Shown piece by piece: positions 34,620 through 44,019 of a DNA stretch of 64,000 nucleotides. The DNA lies in assembly GCA_963757335.1 (NCBI GenBank), contig CAVWRJ010000024.1:723923-787922 (forward strand), in the 5' to 3' direction. Both the position numbers and the translations under genes were made by a program. The first letter of the stretch is position 1. Every line of letters begins with the position of its first letter. The DNA is from DASQPA01 sp963757335 (lineage in GTDB: Bacteria; Acidobacteriota; Thermoanaerobaculia; Multivoradales; UBA5704). Under the pieces are notes generated by a model, which was not told where the DNA came from, did no database searches, and saw only the letters and a list, made by a program, of their open reading frames with translations.

Positions 34620-36836
34620 TTATGCCTTGGCCTGGACGAGCTCGGCTTCGACCTTCGGCATGACCCGCAGGATCTTCGGCGTCTTGGCCGCCGGGTCCTT
34701 GGGCAGAACGATGGTCTTGTTCTGGGTCTCGGTCTCGTCGACGTAGGTGTCGGGGCCCGTCTTGTGGTAGTAGGTCGCCTGGTAGTAGTAGACGGGCGAG
34801 CCGGCGAAGGGATAGAGGAAGGTGTAGTACTGCTTGGGCGTCGCGCCCGCTTCAGGCTTCATGAACTGCAGGGAACCGATGTTGGTCCGCTTCTCGGCCA
34901 AGCCCTTGATCTCCGCCTCTGACGTGGGGCTGCCCTCCAGAGTGAACAGGTCGACCTGCACCTTGGCCACCTTCTCCCAGTCGATCTGGAAAGGATCGAA
35001 CTCGGCCGAGAACGGCGTCTCCTGGTAGCTCAGGTTCATGAAACCGACCTGATCGCGAATCTTGCTCACCGGGCGCTGCTTGCCGTCGCTCATGACGAGC
35101 ACGCCGTTGTACTCGATCGAGGCCCCGGCGGGGTTCTGCACGATCGAGAGGTCCCAGGGCTCCGCCAGGAAGAATTCGTCGGCTGCCGGGACCGCGAAGT
35201 TCCACTGCTTTTTTTGTGAGTTGTTGTTCTGGTAGTCGGTGTAGACGGCGGTGACCAGAACCTGCTTGATGCGTGGCGTGACTCCCACCGCGGGGTTGAT
35301 CACGCCGAGGGTGAAGGTCGTATCCTGGAAGGGGGAGAAGATCGTGATCAGGTTGCTGTTCTGCGGCGGGAAGACCTTCCGCGGTCCGACCTGGATGACG
35401 CTCTTGTCCTTCATCACGTAGGTGAGCTGGTAGGTGTACTCGTTGGTGCTCGGCAGGTAGGTCCGGCTGGGGATGGAGAGCGCCGTCGTGTTGTCGACCA
35501 TCTTCACCTGCTCGTGCTTGTTGACGCCGGTGGGCTGGTTGAAGAAGAAGTCGACGAGCACGAAGTCGACCAGGGCGAAATCGATGTTGCTGCCGATGAA
35601 GACGGCGGTCTGAATGCCGAGAGCGGCGAGCGGCAGCACCACCATGGTGTCGGAGCTCGGGATCCAGGGCGAGGTATAGGTTTTCCCCGCCTCCTCGTAG
35701 GTCACGATGTACTGGTACTCGTAGGCCGACGAGAAGGGCGCCGTGCCGTCCGCCGTAAAGGTCCAGGAGGCCGGAGTCGTGGGCGTGAAGAGGAAGGAGT
35801 TGCCGGTGGGCTTCGTCGGATACTTGACGTTCACCTGGACCGACTTGATCTTCGCGGTCGCCAGGCTGTCGCGGATGGTGAAAGAGACCGCGAGGCTCCG
35901 GGTGTCGCCCTTCTTGTAGAGCTTCGTCCATTCCTCCTCGGTGAAGGACGGCAGCTGGGCGAAGGGCAGGATCGACCACTCGATCACCTGGTTCTCGCTG
36001 TAGGTGCGGACGAACGACTGCGTGGCGGACATGCTGATCTGGTCCGCATTCTTCTCGCCGACGAAGCGGATGGCGTCGTCCACCGCCTTCAAGACGAGCC
36101 CCTCGAGGGTCACCCAGGACCAGTCGTAGACGCGCTGCTGCAGCTCTTCTGAAGGCTTGCTGACGTTCCAGTCGATTTTCGTGTCGCCGGCGTCGGAGTT
36201 CCTCAGCTGTTCCTTGACCGTCTCGCGGCGGCTCGTCTCTTTGCCCCAGATGTTCTTGTCGACCGTCAAGGTCTTCTCGTAATCGAACGCGATTTTCGAG
36301 TCGTAGGTCACCTTGACGTTGACGGCCGGGAGCTTCGAGAGCGCGAGGAGGTCGTAGCTCACCTTGAAGGGGGTCGTGCTCCCCTGGCCGGGGCCGAACG
36401 CCGTCTTGAAAGTGTTGACCCAGGTCTGGTCGGGAAGGTGGATGACGAACGCGGCGCGGTTGTTGGCGTAGCGCGAGGGGACGGCGTTTACCGTGTAGTC
36501 CTCGCCGCCGACCTGGAAGGTGAAAAAGGCCTGTGCCGAAACCCAATCGAACTGGCCGATCGTGATGCCCTGTCCGAGGGCGGCCTTGACCGCTTGCAGG
36601 GCCTCGGGAGTGACGACGAGCTCGGCGGTGAAGCTGCAGGTGCCCGTGACGCCCTGGTTGGTGTCGAACTCGAGGAGCGAAAACTCGGGCAACTGGAGGC
36701 CGGTGCCCGTCTCGCGGGCGAAGTAGATCGCCGGCACGATGTACCATTTGCCGGGATCGTCAAAGTCCCCGTAAACGGTCACCTGGCTCTTGTCGTGATC
36801 GTAGAAAATGGTCTGGGTGTTCTGAATGTTGATCAT
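34620..36836 (-). CDS. large modular all-beta protein, first gene of the operon
   Basis: 738 residues, no signal peptide, function unknown. The N-terminus reads TIFYDHDKSQVTVYGDFDDP, KWYIVPAIYFA; the rest consists of strand-rich modules with repeating Y-x-Y/Y-x-V-T-Y patterns (YEYQYIVTYEEAGKTY, YTYQLTYVMKDKS, YYYQATYYHKTG). The last two modules are related to the second gene. Lys, Asp and aromatic residues are common and GC content is a little lower than in neighbours. AAGGAG stands just before the ATG. It leads the operon, so expression of all five genes probably starts in the 582-base region upstream, which holds the phased CGACAT array. Confidence 0.6.
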   Translation of the reverse strand: MINIQNTQTIFYDHDKSQVTVYGDFDDPGKWYIVPAIYFARETGTGLQLPEFSLLEFDTNQGVTGTCSFTAELVVTPEALQAVKAALGQGITIGQFDWVSAQAFFTFQVGGEDYTVNAVPSRYANNRAAFVIHLPDQTWVNTFKTAFGPGQGSTTPFKVSYDLLALSKLPAVNVKVTYDSKIAFDYEKTLTVDKNIWGKETSRRETVKEQLRNSDAGDTKIDWNVSKPSEELQQRVYDWSWVTLEGLVLKAVDDAIRFVGEKNADQISMSATQSFVRTYSENQVIEWSILPFAQLPSFTEEEWTKLYKKGDTRSLAVSFTIRDSLATAKIKSVQVNVKYPTKPTGNSFLFTPTTPASWTFTADGTAPFSSAYEYQYIVTYEEAGKTYTSPWIPSSDTMVVLPLAALGIQTAVFIGSNIDFALVDFVLVDFFFNQPTGVNKHEQVKMVDNTTALSIPSRTYLPSTNEYTYQLTYVMKDKSVIQVGPRKVFPPQNSNLITIFSPFQDTTFTLGVINPAVGVTPRIKQVLVTAVYTDYQNNNSQKKQWNFAVPAADEFFLAEPWDLSIVQNPAGASIEYNGVLVMSDGKQRPVSKIRDQVGFMNLSYQETPFSAEFDPFQIDWEKVAKVQVDLFTLEGSPTSEAEIKGLAEKRTNIGSLQFMKPEAGATPKQYYTFLYPFAGSPVYYYQATYYHKTGPDTYVDETETQNKTIVLPKDPAAKTPKILRVMPKVEAELVQAKA

Positions 36837-36974
36837 TTCGTCTCCTTGAATTTGTCGGTTGTCCGGGCAGTCGCTTCCGCCCCTTCCGCAAGCGTTGTGC
36901 CAAGGTCGAAAAGCAAGGTTTTACGAGGGAGAATGGCACGGGTATGCTATGTCGACCGGCGATTCGGCGCTGAC

Positions 36975-37136
36975 CGACATCCGCCGACATCCGCTCCGAC
37001 ATTAAGCGACATAGAAATGCCGGTATCGCGGGAGGTCGGGGCTCGGCCGATGGCCGCCCTCTTTCTGTCCGACATAGTCCGACATAGTTCGACGTAGTTC
37101 GACGTAGTTCGACATAGTTTCGACATGCGCCGACAC
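36975..37136. repeat. helically phased CGACAT repeat array upstream of the operon
   Basis: CGACAT or one-base variants occur at 36975, 36985, 36997 and 37007, then at 37070, 37080, 37090, 37100, 37110, 37121 and 37131. Spacing is 10 bases with single exceptions of 11 and 12. The second block has the unit TTCGACGTAG. One inverted copy (TATGTCGA) lies near 36947. The array is in the 582-base gap (36837-37418) between the divergent operon and secreted-protein genes; the rest of the gap holds an AT-rich stretch at 37245-37340 and no gene. A cooperative protein-binding site is the likely role. Confidence 0.75.
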
Positions 37137-37418
37137 CCCGATACAGGCCGCTCGCCCCGGGAGGCCGCCGGGCAACCCGCCGGCACCCGGGCTGGCTCCT
37201 CCGGTGCTCCGGCCCGTGGGGGAGTTCCCCCTGGCGGAGTGGAATAGACAAATAGGCATCCCTTTCTTTCTATGATTTGTGTTCTCAAAGGGCACGAAAT
37301 CTGCATGAATTTCGCCCTCGATCGATGTGGAAGCTCCGAACCCCTTGTGTAAATCTCGCCCCGTAGGCCTGTACAGAGGGGATCGGCAAAGTTCGCTGGA
37401 ATCCATTAGGAGAAGTGG

Positions 37419-40400
37419 ATGAAATCTTTACAGTCCGCCGTGCTCTTCCTGCTCTTGCTGATGGCCGCCTTCGCGGCCTCGGCGACGACCCTGACCGTGA
37501 CCGGCACCGTGCAGTTCAGCTCGCTCGACGGCTCTGCCGACGACAGCGACCCCACGCCGGGGGTCTTCGCCTACAACGGCACCCTGGTGGTCGACGGTAC
37601 GATCACCTGCAACGACGATCCACCGCGCGCCTCTGCGGAGTCCGCCTGCCCGATCTCGATCCGAACCACTGGCGACCTGACAATGGACGCCGGCAGCGCG
37701 ATCTACGCCGAGAACCGGCTGGGCACGGGCAACGGCGGCAACATCACCCTTAACGTCGGGGGCAACCTCACCCTCCATGGCCCCGACGGCAGCCTGCCGG
37801 GGGCGATCGTCTCGAGCAGCCGGACGTCCAGCCCCGGCCCTCAGAACCCGGTCCAGCACGCCGGTAACCTCCAGATCACGGTCGCCGGCTCGACTACCTT
37901 GGAAGCGGGCTCGATCCTCGCCGCGAGCGCGCAGTCGGCCCCCGCCGGCAGCATTCAGATCGCCGGGCAGGGCCCGGTGACGGTCGGCGGCTTAGTCGCC
38001 TCCGGTCCCAGCCGCACCCTCCTCTCCAGCCGCTTCTCCGGGGCCGTGCTCTCCGGCGGCGTCAACACCGAATTCGGCGGGCCGATCACGATCACCTCGG
38101 CGAGCGGCACCGGGCCGGGGATCGCGGTCACCGCCGACGGCGTCGTCGTCTCCCAGGGCGAGGGGGCAGGCAAGGTGCAACTCGAAGCCTGCGGACTCGC
38201 GGTGCGCGGCCTCGTCGTCTCGCTCGGCCGGTCGAACGGCGCCGCGCAGGTGGTGCTCCGCTCCGGCAAGGACATCCTCGTCGACGGCGAGGACCTCGTC
38301 TCCTCGACCCCCTCCGGCAGCCGGCTCGGGCGGGTCCGGGCCGACTCCTCCCAGGGCGGCACCAGCTACCGGGCCGCCCTCTACGCCCATGGCGACATCC
38401 AGGTCCTCGGCCCCGCTTCGGGGCCGTCGACCCTCCCCGCGGTCAGCGCCGATCCCAGCTCCCTCTGGACCAACGTGAAGGGGGGCACGATCACCGCCAT
38501 CTCGCTCGCCGGCGCGATCACCGCCACCGGCAATGCCTTCGAGGCCGGCATCCTGAGCAACTACAACCAGGGCGGCACGATCGACCTCCGCGCCGAGGGG
38601 AACCTTCTCCTGGACAGCGCCATTTTGAAGGCGGTGGGCGACTACCGGACCATGAGCCAGTTCATGCACGGCGGCACGATCAACGTGCGCTCCTACGCTC
38701 AGGAGGTGAGCTGGACGAACGGGATCGGTGACGTCCGGCCGGTGGGGGCGGGAGTCCCCGCCGCGGCCCGGGGTACGATCAACGTGACCTACTGCACGAG
38801 CGACGCCTTGACCGGCACCCAGTTCCCGACCGTGGGCAACCCGGTCCAGCCCTGGCCTGTCGAGACCCAGACCTGCGCCGACGCGGCCCCGACCCTCCCG
38901 GCCGGTGAGCCCGCTCTCCCGAACTGCGGCAACACCACCCCGCCGACCGCCGTCGACGACGCCTACACGACAGACCAGGGCAAGACCCTGACGGTCCCGG
39001 CGCCCGGCGTCCTCGCCAACGACATGGGGACCGGTCTGACGGTCACCCCGCAGAACGCGGCACCGACCGCCCAGGGCGGCACCGTCACCTTGAACGCCGA
39101 CGGCAGCTTCACCTATACCCCGCCGGCCGGTTTCGGCAGCCCGCCGGACGACAGCTTCACCTACACCGTGACCAACGGCGGCGGCAGCGCCTCGGCGACG
39201 GTGCGGATCACGGTCACTGCCAATGCCAAGCCGACGGTCCAGAGCACGGTGCCGGCGAACGGGGCCGGCAACGTCTCCGCAGCGACCACCATCACGATCA
39301 ACTTCAGCGAGCCGGTCAACGTGACCTCCTCGGCCTTCCGGCTGGAGTGCCCGAGCGGCACCCCGGTCGCCTTCACCGTCACCCCGGCCTCCCCGGCCAG
39401 CTCCTTCGTCCTCCACCCCACCGCGCCGCTACCGGGCGGCACGACCTGCACGGTGACCGTCGTCGCGGCCCAGGTCACCGATGTCGACGCCAGCCAGCAC
39501 CCGGCGGCCGACTACGTCTTCAGCTTCTCGGTGGCGCTCACCGCCAACGACGACCTCTACCCGGAGACGGTGATCGGCAACGTCGGGGTCGACTCGAGCT
39601 TGATTCCCTATAGCGTCACGGCCAACGACTCGGCTCCGAGCGGCGCCACGATCACCGCCTACGACTCGACGACCGCCCACGGCGGCACCGTCGTGATGAC
39701 CACCTCGGGTCCCGGGATCGGCCGCTTCACCTACATCCCGCCGGCCGGCTACCAGGGGGCGGACAGCTTCCACTACACGCTCACCAGCGGGGCGAGCAGC
39801 GCCACCGCGACGGTGAACTTGAACGTCCTGGGGATCATCTGGTTCATCAACAACAACGCCGTCGCCGGCGATGGCCGCCTGACGACGCCGTTCAACAGCC
39901 TGGTGGCCTTCCAGTCGGTCAACAACGGTGCGGGCAACAACCCGGGCCCCAATCAAAACATCTTCCTGTATGAGAGCGGCACCGACTACGTGGGACCGAT
40001 CACGCTCCTCGTCGGTCAGAAACTGATCGGTCAGGATGCCACGTCGAGCCTCGCGGCGATCGCCGGCGTGAACCCGGGGACGAGCAGCTTCCCCCTGCCG
40101 GCGACCAACAGCGCCAACTCTGTGATCGTCCGGATCACGAGCAGCGGCAACGGCATCAACCTCGGACAGAACGACACGATTCGCGGCCTGACGGTGGGCA
40201 ACACGGGCGGTACGGCGATCGCCGGCACCGGCTTCGGGACGCTGACCGTCGCCGATGTGACGATCAACACCACCGGCACCGCGCTCGACCTCGGGAACGG
40301 GACCGCCAATGCGGCCTTCAACGCCGTGTCCTCCTCCGGTGGCACCCACAACGTCAACCTGAGCAATCTCGCCGGGACCCTGACCGCGAATGGCGGCGCT

Positions 40401-41684
40401 CTCTCCGGTAGCACCGGGACGGCGTTCAACGTCGACCAGGGCACGGCGAACATCACCTACGCCGGCTCGATCACGAGCGGCGTCCGAACCGTCTCGATCA
40501 CCAACCGGACCGGCGGCACGGCGACCCTCTCCGGCGCCATCTCAGAGACCGGCACCGGCATCTACCTCAACGCCAACACCGGCTCGACGATCACCTTCTC
40601 CGGTGCGATAACGGCGAGCACCGGCGCCAATCCCGCCTTCGCGGCGACCGGCGGCGGCACGGTCAACGCGACCGGCGCCGGCAGCACCTTGACGACGACG
40701 ACGGCCACGGCCTTGAACGTCGCCAATACGACGATCGGGGCCTCCGGCCTCACCTTCCAGAGCATCTCTGCCGGCACTTCGGTCTCCGGGCCGGCGAGCG
40801 GCATCGTTCTCGCCAATACCGGATCGAGTGGCGGCCTGACGGTGAACGGTGGCACGATTCAGAACACGACCAGTCACGGTGTGTCGCTGACCAGCACGTT
40901 CAGCCCCTCATTTATCGGGCTCATCGTCAAGAACACAGCCGGCAGCGGTGTCAAGGGAACGCAGGTCACTAGCTTCAGCTTCGTCAACGGGTCGATCGAC
41001 AACACGGGGACGGGCGGTGGGGCCGACGAGTCGAGCATCGCTTTCAACACCGCGGTGAGTGGAACGGAGAATAACGTCTCCGGCACGTTGACGATCACCG
41101 GGAACTCGCTCACGAATGCTCTCTGGCACGGCGTCGACATCCAGAACTTCAGCGGGACGCTGGACAACGCCAATATTTCCGGCAACACGATCACCAGTGC
41201 AACGACGACCACGGCCTCGAAAGGGAGCGGCATTCGCCTGCAGGCGCTCGGCTCCGCCAGCACGACCGCGAGCGTCACCAAGGCGACGATCGCGAGCAAC
41301 GTCATCACCAACTTCCCGAGCGGCGCCGGTATCCTGGCGCAGGGCGGGAACGCCAATGCCGCCGGCCCGGCGGCAACCTTCGGCATCGCGGGTAGTGGCA
41401 CGAACGTCATCTCGATCACCGGGAACCAGATCGCGGGCCAGAGCAACGCGAACAAGATGGGAACGAGCGCCATCATCGCCACCGTCTTCGGTAAGGGACA
41501 GGGGAACTTCGACGTGTCGAGCAACGGCACCTCGACGAACCCGCTGACGAATATCGCCGGAACCGCCATTCTCTGCGGCGCCAACGGTGACACGACCTCG
41601 ACCTTCAACGTCGACGGGAACGTCATCGTCGCCAACAATACGGTCGGTCCTCAAACGGCATCGGGTCGAGCGGGACCGGAGTGA
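37419..41684 (+). CDS. large secreted beta-helix/Ig-like repeat protein, 3' end broken
   Basis: 1,421 residues before the first stop. Signal peptide 1-22 (LFLLLLMAAFAASA). About 25-490: Gly/Ser/Thr-rich beta-helix repeats like adhesin passengers (GGNITLNVGGNLTLHG, GGTIDLRAEGNLLL). About 505-605: cadherin-like tandem Ig (AVDDAYTTDQGKTLTV, VLANDMG, SFTYTPPAGFG). About 605-705: SbsA-type Ig (TVPANGAGNVSAATTITINF). About 710-805: another cadherin-like domain. After 810: a second beta-helix with pectate-lyase-type repeats (ITGNSLTNALWHGVDI). AGGAGAAG precedes the ATG. The repeats continue past 41684 in other frames, so the sorting signal normally found at the C-terminus is not seen. A surface adhesin or matrix protein is likely. 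Confidence 0.75.
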   Translation: MKSLQSAVLFLLLLMAAFAASATTLTVTGTVQFSSLDGSADDSDPTPGVFAYNGTLVVDGTITCNDDPPRASAESACPISIRTTGDLTMDAGSAIYAENRLGTGNGGNITLNVGGNLTLHGPDGSLPGAIVSSSRTSSPGPQNPVQHAGNLQITVAGSTTLEAGSILAASAQSAPAGSIQIAGQGPVTVGGLVASGPSRTLLSSRFSGAVLSGGVNTEFGGPITITSASGTGPGIAVTADGVVVSQGEGAGKVQLEACGLAVRGLVVSLGRSNGAAQVVLRSGKDILVDGEDLVSSTPSGSRLGRVRADSSQGGTSYRAALYAHGDIQVLGPASGPSTLPAVSADPSSLWTNVKGGTITAISLAGAITATGNAFEAGILSNYNQGGTIDLRAEGNLLLDSAILKAVGDYRTMSQFMHGGTINVRSYAQEVSWTNGIGDVRPVGAGVPAAARGTINVTYCTSDALTGTQFPTVGNPVQPWPVETQTCADAAPTLPAGEPALPNCGNTTPPTAVDDAYTTDQGKTLTVPAPGVLANDMGTGLTVTPQNAAPTAQGGTVTLNADGSFTYTPPAGFGSPPDDSFTYTVTNGGGSASATVRITVTANAKPTVQSTVPANGAGNVSAATTITINFSEPVNVTSSAFRLECPSGTPVAFTVTPASPASSFVLHPTAPLPGGTTCTVTVVAAQVTDVDASQHPAADYVFSFSVALTANDDLYPETVIGNVGVDSSLIPYSVTANDSAPSGATITAYDSTTAHGGTVVMTTSGPGIGRFTYIPPAGYQGADSFHYTLTSGASSATATVNLNVLGIIWFINNNAVAGDGRLTTPFNSLVAFQSVNNGAGNNPGPNQNIFLYESGTDYVGPITLLVGQKLIGQDATSSLAAIAGVNPGTSSFPLPATNSANSVIVRITSSGNGINLGQNDTIRGLTVGNTGGTAIAGTGFGTLTVADVTINTTGTALDLGNGTANAAFNAVSSSGGTHNVNLSNLAGTLTANGGALSGSTGTAFNVDQGTANITYAGSITSGVRTVSITNRTGGTATLSGAISETGTGIYLNANTGSTITFSGAITASTGANPAFAATGGGTVNATGAGSTLTTTTATALNVANTTIGASGLTFQSISAGTSVSGPASGIVLANTGSSGGLTVNGGTIQNTTSHGVSLTSTFSPSFIGLIVKNTAGSGVKGTQVTSFSFVNGSIDNTGTGGGADESSIAFNTAVSGTENNVSGTLTITGNSLTNALWHGVDIQNFSGTLDNANISGNTITSATTTTASKGSGIRLQALGSASTTASVTKATIASNVITNFPSGAGILAQGGNANAAGPAATFGIAGSGTNVISITGNQIAGQSNANKMGTSAIIATVFGKGQGNFDVSSNGTSTNPLTNIAGTAILCGANGDTTSTFNVDGNVIVANNTVGPQTASGRAGPE

Positions 41685-42170
41685 CCTTCGGGAGCACCGA
41701 TACCCCGGATATGACCTGGACGATCACCAACAACAACATCAGCGCCACCGACGGCAACGGTATCCGGGTAGCGATCGCGCGAGGGTGACCTCGGGCAACC
41801 TGAAGGTGAAAATTCAGAACAACACGGTTGCGGCGCCCTATGCCGGTGTGCGGCCCGGCATCCGGGTGGATGCCGGCGACAACAGCTTCCGTGAACGACA
41901 GCAGTGGCTGTCTCAATATCTCCGGCAACACCAGCGGCGGCAGCAGTCCGGCGTCCGCCAGGGCCAGTCGACGGCCTCCGCAAGCAGGGAGTCGGCGCCA
42001 ACAACATAACGCGTTCGGCGTCGGCATGTCGGCGAGGGCAGCCCGGGGGTGAACGTGGCCGGCTCGAACAGCGACCGGCCGGGTGGCCAATCCGGCACGC
42101 TCCTACTCTCGGCGACCAGCGGCTTCAGTAACAACTCGCTGGCCCTGATCTCGGCCCGGCCGGCCGGGGC
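41685..42170 (+). pseudogene. frameshifted tail of the beta-helix protein
   Basis: The beta-helix repeats go on in changing frames: GIGSSGTGVTFGSTDTPDM and TWTITNNNISATDGNGI after a shift near 41655; LKVKIQNNTVAAPYAGVRPG after one near 41785; VNDSSGCLNISGNTSGG after one near 41890; then VNVAGSNSDRPGGQSG and GFSNNSLALIS in the frame entered near 42049. At least four shifts in about 400 bases is far denser than elsewhere in the window, so true decay or a poor local consensus are both possible. Confidence 0.6.
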
Positions 42171-42210
42171 CGGGGCATCCCTGGCGGGCCGGACGGCTAC
42201 ACTACCCCCC

Positions 42211-42972
42211 ATGAGCTTCCACCTCGGCCCGGCTCTGCCGGGCCGGTCGTTCCCCCCGACCCGGCACTCGGTCGTCCGTGCCGTCGGCGATGCCGACGCC
42301 CACCCCGAGGCGCGCCGAGAGGCCTTCGCCACCCTCGCCGAGAGCTACTGGAAACCGATCTACAAGTACCTGCGGGTCAAGTGGCGGGCCGTGAGCGAGG
42401 ACGCCTCCGACCTCACCCAGGAGTTCTTCGCCCACGCCCTGGCAAAAGGGACCTTCGGCGCCTACGACCCCGAGCGGGCCCGCTTTCGCACCTTCCTCCG
42501 CACCTGCCTGGACCACTTCGCCGCCAGCGAGAGGAAGTCCGCCCGCCGCGAGAAGCGCGGCGGCGGAGTCGTGCCCCTCTCTTTCGATTTTCTGGGCGCC
42601 GAGACGGAGCTCGCCCGCCAGGGAGCGGTCCAGGAGCTCGACATGGAGGAGTACTTCCACCGCGAGTGGGTGCGAAGCCTCTTCGCCCTGGCGGTCGAGG
42701 ACCTCCGGGTCCAGTGCGCCGCCGCCGGCAAGGGAGCCCGCTTCGCGCTTTTCGAACGCTACGACCTCGAGGAGTCTCCGGCGGGGGAGCGCCCGACCTA
42801 TGCCCAACTGGGAGAGGCGGTGGGGATGTCCGCCGTCCGGGTGACGAACGAGCTTGCCGCGGCACGGCGCGACTTCCGCCGGCTCGTCCTGGCCCGCCTC
42901 TCCGAGCTCACCGCGAGCGAGGCCGAGCTCCGCGCCGAGGCGCGATCGGTCCTCGGGATCGAGCTGCCGTGA
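42211..42972 (+). CDS. RNA polymerase sigma factor, ECF-like, linked to a kinase gene
   Basis: A 253-residue sigma-70-family protein. Region 2: LAESYWKPIYKYLRVKWRAV, EDASDLTQEFFAHAL, YDPERARFRTFLRTCLDHF. Region 4 is less clear: YAQLGEAVGMSAVRVTNELA as the helix-turn-helix. It is longer than usual ECF factors by an insert between the regions (about 95-165). In Acidobacteriota and Planctomycetes such factors often sit beside Ser/Thr kinase genes and are controlled by phosphorylation; here a kinase remnant overlaps the stop (GTGA). ATG at 42211 is the first start after the broken upstream gene. Confidence 0.8.
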   Translation: MSFHLGPALPGRSFPPTRHSVVRAVGDADAHPEARREAFATLAESYWKPIYKYLRVKWRAVSEDASDLTQEFFAHALAKGTFGAYDPERARFRTFLRTCLDHFAASERKSARREKRGGGVVPLSFDFLGAETELARQGAVQELDMEEYFHREWVRSLFALAVEDLRVQCAAAGKGARFALFERYDLEESPAGERPTYAQLGEAVGMSAVRVTNELAAARRDFRRLVLARLSELTASEAELRAEARSVLGIELP

Positions 42973-43561
42973 GGTGGCTCTCCGACACCGCCCTCGCTCG
43001 GCTCCGGGGTGCCAAGGATCTCCCGGAGCCGGACGAGCGGCCGGAGATCCCCGGCGGCCGCTACGAGATCCTTGCGGAGATCGGGCGCGGTGGCATGGGG
43101 ACCGTCCACCTGGCGCATGACGCCAAGCTCGACCGGGAGGTGGCCCTCAAGGTGCTCCGCTTTCACGACCCTGGCGACCCTGACCTCACCGCCCGTATGC
43201 TCCGCGAGGCCCGCATTCTCGCCCATCTGGGGAGGTCGAGCAGACCGACGAGCGGGCGGACGTCTACGCCCTGGGGAGAATGCTCCGCACTCTGCTCGCG
43301 GGGCTCGACGGCGCGCCCCCGCGCCCGTTGACGGGGATTTGCGACCGGGCCACCGCCGCGGTGCCGGCCGAGCGCTACCCGAGCGTCGCCGGGATGGCGG
43401 ACGACCTCGGGCGTTATCTCTCCGGGCTGCCGGTGGGGGCCTATCGCGAGGGGCTGCTGGAACGGACCGGCCGCCTCGCGCGGCGCTATCGGGCGGCGAT
43501 CTACCTCATCCTCGCCTACCTGGTCATGCGCGTCCTTCTGCTCGCCCTCTTCCACCGTTAA
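42969..43561 (+). pseudogene. Ser/Thr protein kinase gene lacking its catalytic core
   Basis: GTG start overlapping the sigma factor stop. The N-lobe is normal: RYEILAEIGRGGMGTVHLAHD, VALKVLRF, LREARILAHLG. At about 43235 the sequence jumps, with a frame change, to the helix F region (EQTDERADVYALGRMLRTLLAG) and then to a C-terminal segment with one membrane helix (AAIYLILAYLVMRVLLLALF). The roughly 150 residues between, with the HRD and DFG motifs and the activation loop, are missing. It could be a real deletion (with possible loss of sigma-factor control) or an assembly collapse. Confidence 0.75.
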
Positions 43562-43632
43562 AGGATTCTCCAGCTGCGGCGTAAAGAAGGGTGCTGGGCG
43601 GACCGGCGTTACTTTTCGAGAGGAGAGAATAG

Positions 43633-44001
43633 ATGAACAAAGTGGTATTCGGACTTCTGCTGGGCGGCTTCCTGGGGATCTTCGACGGCCTGTCGGCGCT
43701 CGTCTCGGCCCCCGAGACCCGCCCCCAGATCGTCGGCATCGTCGTCGGCTCGGTCTTCAAGGGATTGATCGCCGGGGCGCTCATCGGCTACTTCGCGCGG
43801 AAGGTCCACTCGCTGCCCAAGGTGATCACCTTCGGCCTCGTCGTCGGCCTTCTCCTCGCCTTCGGGGTGGCGGCGATGCCCAACCCCGAGCACCGGCACT
43901 ACTACTGGGAGATCATGCTCCCCGGCGGCATCCTGGGGATCGTCGTCGGCTATGCCACAGAGCGCCACGCCGAGCGCTCCGCCCGCAATGTTACCGCCTA
44001 G
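43633..44001 (+). CDS. small four-helix membrane protein
   Basis: 122 residues with about four hydrophobic segments (VVFGLLLGGFLGIFDGLSAL, IVGIVVGSVFKGLIAGALIG, VITFGLVVGLLLAFGVAA, IMLPGGILGIVVGYA) and a Glu/Arg/His tail. GxxxG spacing suggests tight helix packing. No family recognised. AGGAGAGAA precedes the ATG. Confidence 0.65.
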   Translation: MNKVVFGLLLGGFLGIFDGLSALVSAPETRPQIVGIVVGSVFKGLIAGALIGYFARKVHSLPKVITFGLVVGLLLAFGVAAMPNPEHRHYYWEIMLPGGILGIVVGYATERHAERSARNVTA

Positions 44002-44019
44002 GGACCTCCTAGGGGCTGC

